A stretch of DNA of 64,000 nucleotides from Dromaius novaehollandiae (GCF_036370855.1 NC_088101.1:999501-1063500), one strand, 5' to 3'; counted from the stretch's first letter, positions 33,723-45,462 are shown. The notes: generated by a model from the sequence alone, not told the origin. Numbers and translations: made by a program.

Positions 33723-35027
33723 TCAGCTCCCCTTTGGGCTATTCTGACTCGTCCCCTCTAAAGCCCGCTGCAGAATACGTTCGGCATCAGCAGCAGCATC
33801 AGACAGGAAATTCCTCAACAGAAAGAACGTGCTAGGGAAAGCAATTGCTGCCGACAACAGACAGCCTATCACAGCCCCCACTATGGGGATGGATTTTAAC
33901 ACAAGCAGTGGATATTGCACAGCACCCCCAAAGCTTTTGGTCAACAGCTTCATTACAAGATCCTTGGATATTTCGTGGTGCAGGGGGGACCTCATGACAG
34001 CCTTCAGCTCCTCAACAGGCTTGTCCACCTGCTCTGCAAGTTTCTGGAGGGAGTCCTCAGCCAGGCCAAAGGTCCGGCAGTACTCTTGCAGGGATGTCAC
34101 CAGGATTGCAATATCAACAGCGGTAGAGAGACCAGGGATGGGAACAGCAGATGCTCCACAGGACGCAAGGCTTTTCAGCCAGACATACTTCATCAGCTCC
34201 TCCTTCTTCTTTCTCAGCACCTCCTTTGAAGTGACGGCCAGGGACCGTAGGAAGCTGAGTTTCTTCTGGCTTGGCAGATCATCCAGGAAGGTCCGCAACA
34301 GTCTGGGACCATCGTACTTCCTGCCAAAACCATCCCTGCAGACAAGAAAGACTTGAGGGGAGTTTATGCCCAGCTCTGTCAAGTTACTTTCACAGTCCTG
34401 ACGGATCCTATCCAGGACTGTCCTCTCATCATAGCGCTGTGACCGGGTCGCAGTAGCTTTCTTCCCTTTGGCCTTCAGGACTCCCTCCTCATCGTAGAGT
34501 CTTTGCTCATTGCTCACGTCCTGATCCACCTTGGAGCGCACAAAGTAGAAATGCTTCCCCCGAGCCTGAATTGCCTCTGCCAGAATCGCAGCATTGCATG
34601 TGAAGCGGCTGGAGGAGATGATGATGAAGAAGTCATAGCGGTCGAACTGCACCTGCTGCAGGTAGGTGTCTGGTCTGAAATTGGGTGTCCCAATGCCGGG
34701 CAGGTCCCAGAAAGTCACGTGGGAGTCCTGGGGGCAAGGATAAGGGCTGCACTGCACCGTTGTCTCTGTCACTCCAACCTCAGCTGCACCCTGCTCATGG
34801 TCCTGCAGGCCACGCACGGCATTGATGAAAGACGATTTCCCGGAGCCTGACTCTCCTGTTACAGCAATGTGGAGCTGGATCTTTTCTTCATTAGCCAGGA
34901 TCTCCTGGGCTTTTGTAGCTGCTGCTGTGAGGTCTCCTTTCTCTACTGCAGCCCTTATCTCATTCACGTCTCCTTCAGAAATATGGGGAAGTGCCTCCAC
35001 CTCCAAGTCTGCGTCAGCGCTGGCCAT
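33723..35027 (-). CDS. Immunity-related GTPase (IRG family), copy B
   Basis: This is an intact 434-residue copy with the same start context (gccgccATGg, ATG at 35027) and all nucleotide-binding motifs: GESGSGKSS, DLPGIG and SKVD. Differences from copy A seen by eye are A10V, E190K, P192T, S222N and K276E. E190K and P192T fall in the loop after the SKVD motif, a surface region in IRG proteins. It is the copy closest to ERV-G, whose LTR lies about 3.2 kb upstream of the ATG in the same orientation, so LTR-driven transcription toward this gene is possible in principle. Confidence 0.9.
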   Translation of the reverse strand: MASADADLEVEALPHISEGDVNEIRAAVEKGDLTAAATKAQEILANEEKIQLHIAVTGESGSGKSSFINAVRGLQDHEQGAAEVGVTETTVQCSPYPCPQDSHVTFWDLPGIGTPNFRPDTYLQQVQFDRYDFFIIISSSRFTCNAAILAEAIQARGKHFYFVRSKVDQDVSNEQRLYDEEGVLKAKGKKATATRSQRYDERTVLDRIRQDCESNLTELGINSPQVFLVCRDGFGRKYDGPRLLRTFLDDLPSQKKLSFLRSLAVTSKEVLRKKKEELMKYVWLKSLASCGASAVPIPGLSTAVDIAILVTSLQEYCRTFGLAEDSLQKLAEQVDKPVEELKAVMRSPLHHEISKDLVMKLLTKSFGGAVQYPLLVLKSIPIVGAVIGCLLSAAIAFPSTFFLLRNFLSDAAADAERILQRALEGTSQNSPKGS

Positions 35028-35077
35028 GGCGGCTGCAGTGAGTGGGTGTCCGGTCAGCCTGGAAGAAGAGCAGAGGC

Positions 35078-35087
35078 TTTCTCTTTC
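35078..35087 (-). promoter_or_regulatory. ISRE-like motif upstream of IRG-B
   Basis: GAAAGAGAAA, identical to unit A. Confidence 0.35.
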
Positions 35088-36277
35088 CATTTGCAGCAGC
35101 AGAAAGAGGAACTGAGCACAAGGCGTGAGCCCCAGGCAGAGCGTGGGCACCAAAGCAGCCTGTCCAGCATCCCTGCTCCCCCCGTGCCGGCCACGGTGAA
35201 GCCCAGCCAAGCCTGGGGTACAAGGAAGGACCCTGAGGCTGTGCATGCTGGGAGGCAGAAGGAGCCCTGGGGAGCCTGGGCCAAGGTGCTGTGGGGCTGC
35301 AGAAGAGGGACGAGAGCTGGGATGGGGTGAGGAAGCAGCAGAAGAGGTATTTGGGGGCTGCCTCAGAGCTGAGGGACAACGGCTGGGTGGAGGGGGGTGC
35401 CTTGTCTCAGAGAGCACTGCCGGGAAATGGGCCCAAGCATGGGGCAGATGGGCTGGGGGAGCACACAGCGGGGTGGCCCGGAGGGTCCCGTCTCTTGCTG
35501 GCTGCTTGAAGAGCTCAGGGAAACCTCAGCCCCTGCACCAGGACCAGGCACAGCACAGTAAGAACCACCATGTGAACCGGCCCGACCTCCCTTGCGGACC
35601 ATGGCTTCATCTCCGCACACTCAGACCCCTCTAGGGCAGCCCCAAGCCCAGCCCCAGCCCTCACGCAGGCGGGACTTGCTTCCACCACTCGTGGAGCTGG
35701 GGGCAGCTCTGAGCACAGGGTTGCAGATGGGGGGCTGCTGGGACCTAAGAGATGCCCTGCTGCAATCACACACACTCCCTGCAAGGAGACACATGTCCTC
35801 CAGGGAGACTGAAGCCCTCTGGAAAGCAAGACCTTCCAGGTCAAAACAAGAAGGGGGTGAGCGGGCATGGAGGTGGAGGCAGCACAAAACTGCCTGCTCC
35901 AATTTGCTCCTCTGGACCATCAACTTCCAGACAACCCCAGTCCCATGGAAACTGGCATTCTGCTCTTCTGCCCCCGACAAACACAGCACAACCTCTGCCT
36001 CATCCCCCGAGGACGCTGCCCACACCCTCGCTCCCTCACACCTCTGCAGCAGTACCTGGCGCCTGGGCTGGGCTGCCCAAGGGAGCTCTCACACCTCCGG
36101 GCGGCAGCTGAGGACGAACAAAAGGCTCCTGGCTGGCCCACACAAGCCTTGTGCTCCCGCTCTCCTTCCCTCCCTGCACTCTCCTGCTCTCTCTGAGTTT
36201 GCATGTTCAGCCCAGGTGTGACATGCAGCCCAGAGGGCTGGGTTTGCCTTTAAGGAGGCTCCTGACAAACCACCCGC

Positions 36278-36287
36278 GGGAGTTTCC
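36278..36287 (+). promoter_or_regulatory. NF-kappaB consensus match, unit B
   Basis: GGGAGTTTCC, conserved with the other units. Confidence 0.3.
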
Positions 36288-36591
36288 TCCACAAAGCCAG
36301 GGAAGGCAGCTCCGCTGGCGGGGAAAAGTCTCCCTGCTCACTAAGGGCAGGTTCCTGCAGCAGGCAGGAAGGGCAGGAGGGAGCCCGCGTGCACAGCCAG
36401 CTCCCCCCGCTGCTCCTGCCACGCTGACTCCCCACGGCAGTCTTGCTAGCAGTGGGTATCGTCTGGGCTCTTGCAGAGGGCCCCTAGCCCTCAGGGGCAG
36501 CACAGCCCCAGACGGCCTCTCCTGCGGTCACCCTCCAAGAGCCTGACCCACAGGCCTGTCTTGCTTGGCCTGTGTTGGCCCCTGCTCTGGG

Positions 36592-37150
36592 ACATTGGAT
36601 CCCAGAGAAGTCCAGGTTGGAAGGGTCCTCTGGAGATCATCTGGTCTGACTTTCTCTTGGGAAGCAGGGCCTTCGATTAGGTTTTCCAGAGCCCTGTCAA
36701 GGCGAGCCTTGAGTATTGCCAGGGACCGGGAGTCCACCACTTCTCTGGCCTTTCTTTTCCACTGGTCCATTGTTCTTACGGTGAGGGATTTTTTTCCTCA
36801 TATCCAGCAGCATTTTCCCCCCAAAAAAGCCTGTGCCTGCTGCTGCTTCTCCTGTCACCATCCATCCTTATGAAGACAGGGCTCTCCGCTCCTCTGTAAC
36901 TCCCACGTAGGAACCGGCACACTGCGATTAGATCCCCAGCAGCTCGAGCTTCTCCAGGCTGCAATAGACCCAAATCCTTCAGCTTTTCTCCATAGGCAAG
37001 TTCTCCAGCCCTCTAACCACCTTGCTGGCCCTCTGCCAGATGCTCTCCCATTTTGCAATGTCTCTCTTGAACAGGAGGGACCGAGACTGGACACAGTTGT
37101 CCAGGTGTGGCCAAACAAGCACCCAATAACGTGCAATAATCTCATCACTT
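36592..37150 (-). mobile_element. CR1 LINE 3' fragment, unit B
   Basis: It is the same insertion as in unit A. Its outer end now abuts the CATC target duplication of the solo LTR. Confidence 0.8.
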
Positions 37151-37154
37151 CATC

Positions 37155-37802
37155 TGTTGTCCGAAAAGCGGATACGTTGCCCGGTGCGCAATAAGCCAAT
37201 AATTGCACACTCAGGAGAGACATTTGCTTATTTATTTCAGAGTTGCGCCAGCCTGGGTGCTCGGTGGTTTCCCACAAATCAAGCACACCCCCACAACTTT
37301 TCAGGTAGCATTTATAGAAACAAATTGCCAGATTTGCGACTTTCCCTTTTACACTGATTGGTTAGTGATTTCTTCATTCCCCGGGTCCCACCCCTGTCTC
37401 TCAAGGTGTTATCTCCCAAAGTCCTGACAAGGGGGAGGTAGTCCAGACCCCTTAATTAACACTGTTTCAGCAGTGAGAGGAGGTTTTGCTTCCCAAGGTC
37501 CTGGCGCCCAAGCAGGCCTTATTTCAAAGCCTCGACATCCTCCCTTTCGGAGTGTGGGGCACAGGAATGCAGACTGCTTGTAACTCCCTTATCTTTCCAG
37601 CCTGCACCAGCTCTGGGGCCCTTTCTTACTGAACGAGGAGCGCGGCCTAAGGCTTCAGCAAATTTAGCTACTCATGCTAAGCAAGTGTGCGGATTTATTT
37701 CAGCTACTCATGCTAAGCAAGTTTTATACTTCATGTCAGAAGTTATCCTAATCTACCTAGTTCAAACATTCTTTCTGAGCTTCCCAGGGTTGTCTTGTAA
37801 CA
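37155..37802 (-). mobile_element. Solo LTR-G, unit B
   Basis: 648 bp, plus-strand ends TGTTGTCCG and TTGTAACA, flanked by CATC at 37151-37154 and 37803-37806. It is related to but distinct from the ERV-G LTRs (for example an extra gattatttc-like insertion near 37690 and a missing ~30 bp block near 37410). Unit A has the uninterrupted site. Confidence 0.9.
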
Positions 37803-38259
37803 CATCCGCTGGCTGTACGTGGTCGCTGGTGCCGCCCAGGACGCAGCGTGCCTTCATCCTCCCTCCGGGGAGGGGAGCTCTCCGCCCTGGCACCTGGAGC
37901 AGCCCTGGGCTCCCCACACACCTCCCCCTGGGGCCAGGCGCAGACGCTCCCACCCTGCCCCATGCACCCTCTTCTCACAAAGGCATCTCCAGCACGGCGC
38001 AGTGAGGCCACGGGTGCAGGTCACCCCTGCGGCCAGGCTGCCCCCTCTGCCCCTGCTCTCCACCGGTGCCAGCAGAGCCTCCTCCTTGCCAGGGTCCCGT
38101 GGGGGAAGGGAGCAGACCTCTGGGGTCGGGCTCTCATCCTGCCTCTCTGCTGGGCGTGAGCTAGGAGAAAAACGACTGGGTCTGCAGGGATGAGGTTTGT
38201 AATCCCCAGCGGGAAAGCTGTCTGCACCACGCAGGCCCTGTGCGTGCCAGCTGACTTAG

Positions 38260-38931
38260 TGTTGTCCGAAAAGCGGATTCGTTGCCCAGTGTGCAATAAG
38301 CCAATAATTACACACTCAGGAGAGACATTTGTTTATTTGTTTCAGAGTTGCGCAAGCCTGGGTGTTCGGTGGTTTCTCACAAATCAAGCACACCCCCCCA
38401 ACTTTTCAAGTAGCATTTATACACTCAAATTGCCAGATTTACGATTTTCCCTTTTACACTGATTGGTTAGTGATTTCTTCATTCCCTGGATCCCACCCCT
38501 GCTTCTCAAGGTCCTGGTCAATTAACACTGCCCCAGCTAGGTCAGTAGGTGTTATCTCCCAAGGCCCTGAGGAAGAGGACATAATCCAGACTCCTTAATT
38601 AACACTGTTTCAACAGTGAGAGGAAGCTTTGCTTCCCAAGGTCCTGGCGCCCAAGCAGGCCTTATTTCAAAGCCTCGACATCCTCCCTTTCGGAGTGTGG
38701 GGCACAGGAATGCAGACTGCTTGTAACTCCCTTATCTTTCCAGCCTGCACCAGCTCTGGGGCCCTTTCTTACCGAACTAGGAGCACGGCCTAAGGCTTCA
38801 GCAAATTTAGCTACTCATGCTAAGCAAGTGTGCGGCTACTCATGCTAAGCAAATTCTGTCTAAGATAGAAGTTATCCAAATCTACCTACTTCAAACATTC
38901 TTTCCGAGCTTCTCAGGGTTGTCTTGTAACA
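38260..38931 (-). repeat. ERV-G 3' LTR
   Basis: 672 bp, TG...CA ends. It is preceded on the minus strand by the polypurine tract. A duplicated actcatgctaagcaa motif lies near its U3 start. Confidence 0.95.
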
Positions 38932-38932
38932 A

Positions 38933-38943
38933 TTCCCCCCTTT
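38933..38943 (-). other. ERV-G polypurine tract
   Basis: AAAGGGGGGAA on the minus strand, 1 nt before the 3' LTR. It primes plus-strand DNA synthesis in retroviruses. Confidence 0.85.
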
Positions 38944-38992
38944 GAGACTTCTATGATCATTTTTATATTAGTCTCACTCTTTTAAAATCTTT

Positions 38993-40204
38993 CTATATTA
39001 ATTTTGTAAAACACTTAGAAATGCATTGAATCACTACATAAACGCATACAAAAACTACTAGCACCATTCCCAAAATTGTTAAATATTTTTTAACCCATGA
39101 GCTCACATCAGGGAACCAGGAAGTCAACCATTTCCATGTTTCTTCAAATCCGAAAGAAGTATCATCTTTCTGAACCCCATGTAAGATTTCAGTCTGCTTC
39201 CAGATTTCATTTAGATCGGTAGAAATTCTCCCGCTTTGATCCACATATACACAGCAACTAGTGTTTATTACTGTACATACTCCTCCCTGAGATGCCAATA
39301 ACATATCTAGAGCCATCCTGTTTTGGGTACTTATTTTAGCAATTTCTGAAACCTCCTCTTGTAAAGCTGCAATGGCATCAGAGGTTTTATTCCCTGTTTT
39401 TTCAATAACTGCTGAAATATTTACCATTGCTTTTTGAAGTTCACTCACTCCCAATTGTAGAAACAGCCACCTTACGAATGACTGAAACCTAGTAGGTTGA
39501 TCTATTAAAGGATTATTGACCCCCTTTTGTCTCCTCATGAATGTTCTTAGCCAGGATTTTTGAGATTTATTACTCAATTCTTTTCTTATAGTAACATTAG
39601 GGATTATTGCCCTTAAAGTACACGTCCCTGACCAATTAGGAGGTAGCACTTTTCGTGCCTTGTTCCCACACAACCAATACCATCCACTACCTTTCGGAAC
39701 ACGCCACCCATTTAGTTCCTTACTTGGCCACTTATAACCTATTTCAGGTATATGAGAGCAATTTTTATAACCTCCTACCTTAATGGCTCCAGTACAGTTG
39801 ATCGGTTGCTTTCCATAAAGTACAGTTTTCTCCCACCATCTATTACTACTATTACATCTTCGGATACATTGATAATCATCTCCTGTCACACTCTGGACTT
39901 CCCATTGCTGTTCGGTTGTTTCATCATATTTCGTTTGATCCCTATCATTTCTTATCTGTTTCATAAACTCCATAAAGGAAAAATTAAGAGGCACTCCAAT
40001 TAGGGGGAAGCCCTTGTTGGAACGTTCAGGGAAGTGGGTACACACCCAGCAATCCCTCTGGTTAACTATCTTCATAGATTTCGTAATTACTTCCAAATGG
40101 AGATTGTGGCTCCAAAATCCTTCCTGATTCCCTTTAATTGTTTGGCTCAGGTAACCTAGAAAAGCTAACCACCACATTTCTCCCCTGGTTATTAAGGAGA
40201 ACAT
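38993..40204 (-). CDS. ERV-G envelope, open reading frame
   Basis: A 403-codon frame has an N-terminal hydrophobic segment (MWWLAFLGYL) as a possible signal peptide, a surface part with CWVC and several N-glycosylation sequons, and a transmembrane subunit with LGVSELQKAMVNISAVIE, a LQNRMALDML-type segment here reading STQNRMALDMLL, a CX6CC motif (39251-39277) and a membrane anchor ILGMVLVVFVCVYVV. These are gamma-type Env hallmarks. It is shorter than most gamma Env proteins. I do not see a clear hydrophobic fusion peptide after the RRQK basic stretch. The frame has no internal stop, unlike pol. Function is unknown. Confidence 0.8.
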   Translation of the reverse strand: MFSLITRGEMWWLAFLGYLSQTIKGNQEGFWSHNLHLEVITKSMKIVNQRDCWVCTHFPERSNKGFPLIGVPLNFSFMEFMKQIRNDRDQTKYDETTEQQWEVQSVTGDDYQCIRRCNSSNRWWEKTVLYGKQPINCTGAIKVGGYKNCSHIPEIGYKWPSKELNGWRVPKGSGWYWLCGNKARKVLPPNWSGTCTLRAIIPNVTIRKELSNKSQKSWLRTFMRRQKGVNNPLIDQPTRFQSFVRWLFLQLGVSELQKAMVNISAVIEKTGNKTSDAIAALQEEVSEIAKISTQNRMALDMLLASQGGVCTVINTSCCVYVDQSGRISTDLNEIWKQTEILHGVQKDDTSFGFEETWKWLTSWFPDVSSWVKKYLTILGMVLVVFVCVYVVIQCISKCFTKLI

Positions 40205-40318
40205 TATTTTTACACAGATACCATAACAACAATATTAACCCTATTCCTAACAAACAGATTAAAACAATTCTTCTCTGCGTACAATCTAAATTTGAAACCG
40301 ATTCGCTTCCAATACAAC

Positions 40319-43286
40319 TCATATATCTTTATATATTTTTAACTTTAAAGGTTGAACTTGTTCAGCTTTCCACGTCTCTTGAGATACTGCTTTCACTCGG
40401 GTGTAGTGGATCCAGGAATCAATTCCCTGCAGTTTCACAGCAGTATTTGTTGTTAGCAGTACAAGATACGGTCCTCTCCACTTTTCTACCAATGGCTCAT
40501 CCTTCCAGGTCCGAAGATACACTTGATCTCCCGGCTGGAATGAATGTACAGGTGAATCTAAAAGTACAGGAGATCTTAACTGGATGTACCTATGGAGAGA
40601 AGTAAGAACCTTTGCCATAGACAAGAGATAATCACTTAAGATTTGATCGCCCTTAACGTGCATTTGAATTTCATTTTCAGTTAAATTTACAGTGTAAGGT
40701 TTACCATACAGAATCTCAAATGGACTAACTTTCTCCCTAACCCTTGGGGTTATTCTGATTCTTAATAATGCCAGAGGTAAAACATCAGTCCATTTCATCT
40801 GAGTCTCCTGACACAATTTTCCTACCTGTCTCTTAATTGTTTGATTCATTCTTTCCACTTTTCCACTGGATTGTGGCCTCCAGGGGGTATGTAAGTCTCA
40901 TTTAATTTGTAGTATTTTTGAGATTTGCTGTACTATTTCTGCTATAAAATGAGGTCCCCTATCTGAAGAAAACCCTTCTGGTACCCCAAATCTTGGTATA
41001 ATTTCTTTTAATAACATTTTTACTACCTCCCTTGCTTTATTGGTACGACACTGGAAAGCCTCAGGCCATCCTGAAAAGGTGTCAACAATTATCAACAAAT
41101 ATTTATATCCATTACATTTTGGTAATTGAGAAAAATCAGTTTGCCAGTAATCCCCAGGCATGAAGCCCCTTTTTACTTCCCCTGGGGGGGGGCTTCTTCT
41201 GAATCTTGGGATTCTTTCTAAGACAGATTTCACATTTTTGTGTAATACCCTTTGCAATTATTAGCATACTGACTCCCACAGCAAATCTTTTAACTGTTTC
41301 AACCAGTGACTCGGCTCCCATGTGGGTGCTATCATGTATTTGCTTCATCAGCTTCTTCATTATCGGCAAAGTTACCACACATTGTCCAGTAGATGTCACC
41401 CACCATCCTTTGGGAGTTTTAATGTATTTCAGTATTTCTGCTAATTTATTTTCTTTTTCAGTGTATACTGGAATTTCCATTTTTAACATTCTTTCTGGAA
41501 CTAAGGCTGCCACCGACACGGATAATGCTGCCCTTTTTGCAGCCTCATCGGCCCTTTTGTTCCCTTTAATTATGTCAGTCTGTCCGGACTGGTGCGCTTT
41601 GCAATGCATTACTGCTATTTCTTTGGGTTTATTAACTGCTTGGAGTAGTCTCATAGTCTCCTTACTGTATTTTATAGGATTCCCTTGAGAAGATAGCAAT
41701 CCTCCTTCTTTCCAAATTGCGCCATGGGCATGTATAACCCCAAAGGTGTATTTTGAATCTGTAAACACATTAGTCCGTTTTCCCTCTGATAATTCCAGAG
41801 CCCGGGTTAAAGCAATCAGTTCTGCTTTCTGGGCGGATGTATTTGCTGGTAGCGATCTTGCTTCGATTTCTCCTTCCAAAGTGACAACAGCGTATCCAGC
41901 CCTTCTTTCTCCCTTTACTATAAAACTGCTCCCATCGGTAAATAATTCCCAGTCTGGATTCTGCAACGGAATATCTCTCAAATCTGGACGGCTGGAATAT
42001 ACTCGCTCAATAGTTTGCAGACAGTCATGAGCCAACCTCCCCTCTTCATGAAGTGGTAATAAAGATGCCGGATTAAGGGTATTAGACACCTTCATGGTTA
42101 CATCTTCTTGCTCAAGTATCACTGCCTGGTATTGCACCATCCTACTCGGGGATAACCAGTGATGCCCTTTTTGTTCTAAAACTGCTGCAACAGCATGTGG
42201 CACATAAACAGTCACCTTTTGTCCCAACGTCAATTTTCGTGCCTCTTGTATTAACAGCGCAGCAGCTGCAACTGCTCTGAGGCATCCTGGCCACCCTGCA
42301 CTCACTTTATCCAGCTGTCTTGAAAAGTAAGCCACAGGTCTTTTCCAATTTCCTAAAGTCTGTACAAGCACTCCCAAAGCCTGGTGCCCTCTCTCATGTA
42401 CATAAAGCTCAAATGGCTTTGTTAGGTTCGGAAGTCCTAATGCAGGGGCACTCATGAGAGCAATCTTGATTTCATCAAATCCTTTTCGGCACTCTGGAGT
42501 CCACTCCAGCAAGTCTCCCGGCCCCTTAACAGCTTCATATAAAGGCTTTGCCATTAATCCAAAATTAGGTATCCACAGGCGACACCACCCAGCCATTCCT
42601 AAAAATCCCATGAGTTCTCTTTTTGATTTTGGGGGGGCGATCTGACAAATCGCTTCTTTCCTTTCGATTCCTAATTTTCTTTCCCCCGGGATATTTCAAA
42701 TCCTAGATAGATTACGCTTTCCTTCATGATCTGTACTTTTTTCCGAGACACCCTGTATCCCGCTGTTCCCAAAAAATTTAATACTTTGTTCCTCCAAAGG
42801 GATACAGAAGAAAGCATCTTTTAAGTCCAATACTGTAAAATAGACATTGGAATCATTTATCGTTGTTAACAAAGTGTATGGATTGGGTACCACTGGGTGC
42901 ACATCAGTCACTATCTGGTTAATAGCTCGCAAATCCTGTACTAGACGATATTCTTGTGAGTGTGGTTTTTTTACAGGCAGGACTGGAGTATTGTACTCGG
43001 ATTGATATTCTCGCAACAGTCCATACTTTAAGAAATTATTAATCCTAGGCTCCAGTCCAACACGGGCCTCTAACTTCATGGGATACTGTTTTCGCCTTAC
43101 CGGTTTAGCTCCTTGTTTTAATTCCACCTTTACCGGTTCTGCACATCTGGCTCTTCCAGGTTTCTCCGTTGCCCACACAAAAGGGATTACTGCGTCCATT
43201 ACTTCAGAGGGAATTTCGCTTGGTCCATCCTCCACCTGTTCGGAATCCAGTTTGTGGAATGTGCACCTTAACTTTGTTTTGATCAA
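40319..43286 (-). pseudogene. ERV-G pol (RT, RNase H, integrase), broken
   Basis: RT fingers are at 43286-42780 (PVRRKQYPMKLEARVGL, EYRLVQDLRAINQIV, VYFTVLDLKDAFFCIPL). An internal deletion near 42775 removes the palm with YxDD. A frameshift follows in the G/C run near 42685. RT connection and RNase H are at 42660-41460 (WELFTDGSSF, AELIALTRALEL, NVFTDSKYTFGV). The integrase HHCC region lies near 41300. A frameshift in an 8-base G run (~41183) shifts into the IN core with WQTDFSQLP, IIVDTFSGWPEAF and SSDRGPHF. TGA at 40898-40900 interrupts IN, then the C-terminal [20 protein letters not shown] domain runs to 40319. Layout and motifs are gammaretroviral. Confidence 0.85.
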
Positions 43287-43602
43287 AGGTTATCTGTGCC
43301 CCCAGTTTATTCAGTAAATCCCTCCCCATTAGGGGTAATGGGCATTCTGGCATATATAAGAATTCATGTGTTAACACCCTGTTTCCTATTTCACATTTAA
43401 TTGGTTGAAAGAAAGGTTTGACCTCTCGCTTTCCCGTGGCCCCAATTACTGGCATAGAGAATTTATTCATTGGTCCCTTACAGCTATTTAGTACTGAATA
43501 TGCTGCTCCAGTGTCTACTAAAAATTTAACTGTTTCGTTCCCCAGCTTTACTGAAACCAGGGGTTCGGCTGGGGAATCCAATTCCTCAACCCCCGGTCCC
43601 CA
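43204..43602 (-). pseudogene. ERV-G protease
   Basis: It follows the gag TGA in the same frame, as expected for stop-codon readthrough. The active-site motif is FLVDTGAAYSVL, with a C-terminal LPLMGRDLLNKLG. The protease domain itself is open, but its frame closes at 43204 and RT is in another frame (overlap 43204-43286). In gammaretroviruses pro and pol are in one frame, so this is an indel. Confidence 0.8.
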
Positions 43603-45139
43603 TCAGTCTGAATCTTCTGTACCAATCATGAGCAAATCTGCCTCTGGAACAGATGCAGACTGAGGTTTCCAATGATCTGTTTGTCTCTTCGTGCACTCAT
43701 TTTTCCAGTGCCCCTTCCCCCTGCAAATTGCACACTGATCTCTCCTTAGCGGAATTCTATTTCCCCAATTCCCTCCTACTCTATGCCCTCTTCCACGTCC
43801 TTGTCCTTTCAGAAAACCCCTTCCCTGAGAGGGAGTTTGTGCCCGGGCAAATGCAGCTGCCAAGATTGCAGCATTTTTCCTCTTATCTTTCAGTTTCCCC
43901 TTTTGTTTTTCCTTTCTCTCTACTTCTTCCCTGTTATTGTACACCTTATATGCAATTTCTATTAATTGCGATATTGACATCCCCGACATACCATCTACTT
44001 TCTGAAGCTTTCTCCTTATATCTGGTGCTGATTGTCCTACAAATAATGTAGTAAAAGTCATTTTATTTGCTTCGTCCTCGGGATCCAAGTCTGTCCATTT
44101 TCGGGCAGTTTCACATAACCACTCGTAAAATGCAGAGGGATCCTCATTCTTACCCTGTGCGACTTGATATAGTTTTGCAATATTTTTGGGCCTAGGTACT
44201 CCATGCTTTACCCCATATAATATTAACTGTTGGTACTGTTTAGTCATTAACCTGCCTGCCCCTGTGTTTTGATCCCAACCCGGTTCCTGGGCCGGCATAA
44301 AACGGTCTGGTCCGTCTCTAGCATTTTGTCTTTTATTCTCCTCTTGAGCTTTGTCTAATACCATTCTTTTCTCCTCAGGTGCAAGCAAAGTATTTAAAAG
44401 CACCTGTATATCCTGCCAATCTGGATTATGATTCTCAATTATCATTTTAAAGGATTGATACATCTTCTCTGGATTTTCTCGGTACGACCCGGCAGACTCC
44501 TTCCAATTCATTAAATCTGTAGTTGAAAAAGGGACCTTCACATACACAGGCATCCCGTCTGGTCCGACTGCTTGACGCAGCGGGGCTTGAATCGCGGGAT
44601 TTTGTTGAGCCCGAGTAGCCCGAGTTCTGCCTGCAATTGGGCTACATGCCTCACTTCCCTTATTTCTGCTATCGACACTATCTTGATCTCTTTCCGGAGA
44701 GACCAATAATTGTACATCCTCTTCCTCATCACCCACTTTTAAACATCTTTTCCCAATGCTACAAGCAGAGCAACACCGAGGCATTTTCTCTTTGTCTCCC
44801 ATCATCATTAACACATTTGAGTCAGAGATCAATAGCTTACATTTTTTTCTAGTTTCATGATCATTTCTCAGAGAGAAGAACAAATCTACATATGGGACCT
44901 CATCCCATTTGTTCTGTCTTCTGCAAAACAACATAAGTTGCAAGATTGTATTATAGTTTAGCATTCCCATTTCTGGCCATTTTTCCTCATCCTCCAGTTT
45001 ATACATTGGCCACCACTGAGTACAGTATTCCTTTAATTTTTCTCCTTGTTAAAGGATTCCCACCAAACTTACTCCAATGCTTCAGGATGCATCCTAAAGG
45101 AGAACAGGAGGATACCCCCACAGATTGTCCTGTTCCCAT
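43603..45139 (-). pseudogene. ERV-G gag (one frameshift)
   Basis: The likely start is ATG 45139 giving MGTGQS, a myristoylation-type N-terminus, followed by CSPLGCILKHWSKFGG as in gamma matrix. A frameshift in an A run (~45037-45041) separates this from the 467-codon main frame (45006-43603). That frame shows YKLEDEEKWPEMG, a capsid start after a basic linker, the major homology region QGKNEDPSAFYEWLCE, a charged coiled region (VERKEKQKGKLKDKRK) and one zinc knuckle CAICRGKGHWKNEC. It ends in TGA at 43603-43605, with protease continuing in frame. Confidence 0.85.
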
Positions 45140-45438
45140 ATTATTACCCTTAAAAGAACGTTCTTACCAATTACGCTTTCGTACACTCCAGTCGTCACTG
45201 TCCAAACGTGTACAAAGCTTTCCTTTGGTTACCACAACCAATTACCCTTGTATCATACCCTTTATGCAATGTCTCTTAATAATTACTGCGATGCACCTTT
45301 GAGTCGCTTACCTGTTCCGACCAGGGAGAGCGCTCACGGAGTCCCCGAACAAAACGGTCGGTGCGCGCTGGAGTCCGATGAGCAGTGTCTCCCCGCCGGG
45401 AACTGGCAAGACGATCCGGACAAGGCTTTACAGCGAGA

Positions 45439-45456
45439 GTCCCACCTGGGTCGCCA
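45439..45456 (-). other. ERV-G primer-binding site
   Basis: TGGCGACCCAGGTGGGAC on the minus strand, 6 nt after the 5' LTR. The primer tRNA is not assigned; an arginine tRNA is one possibility. Confidence 0.7.
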
Positions 45457-45462
45457 GAAAAC

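Noticed and set aside
40134-40322. 62-codon frame overlapping the env start with a hydrophobic segment
   Set aside because: It is in another frame than env and only covers the pol-env junction; no support as an accessory gene.
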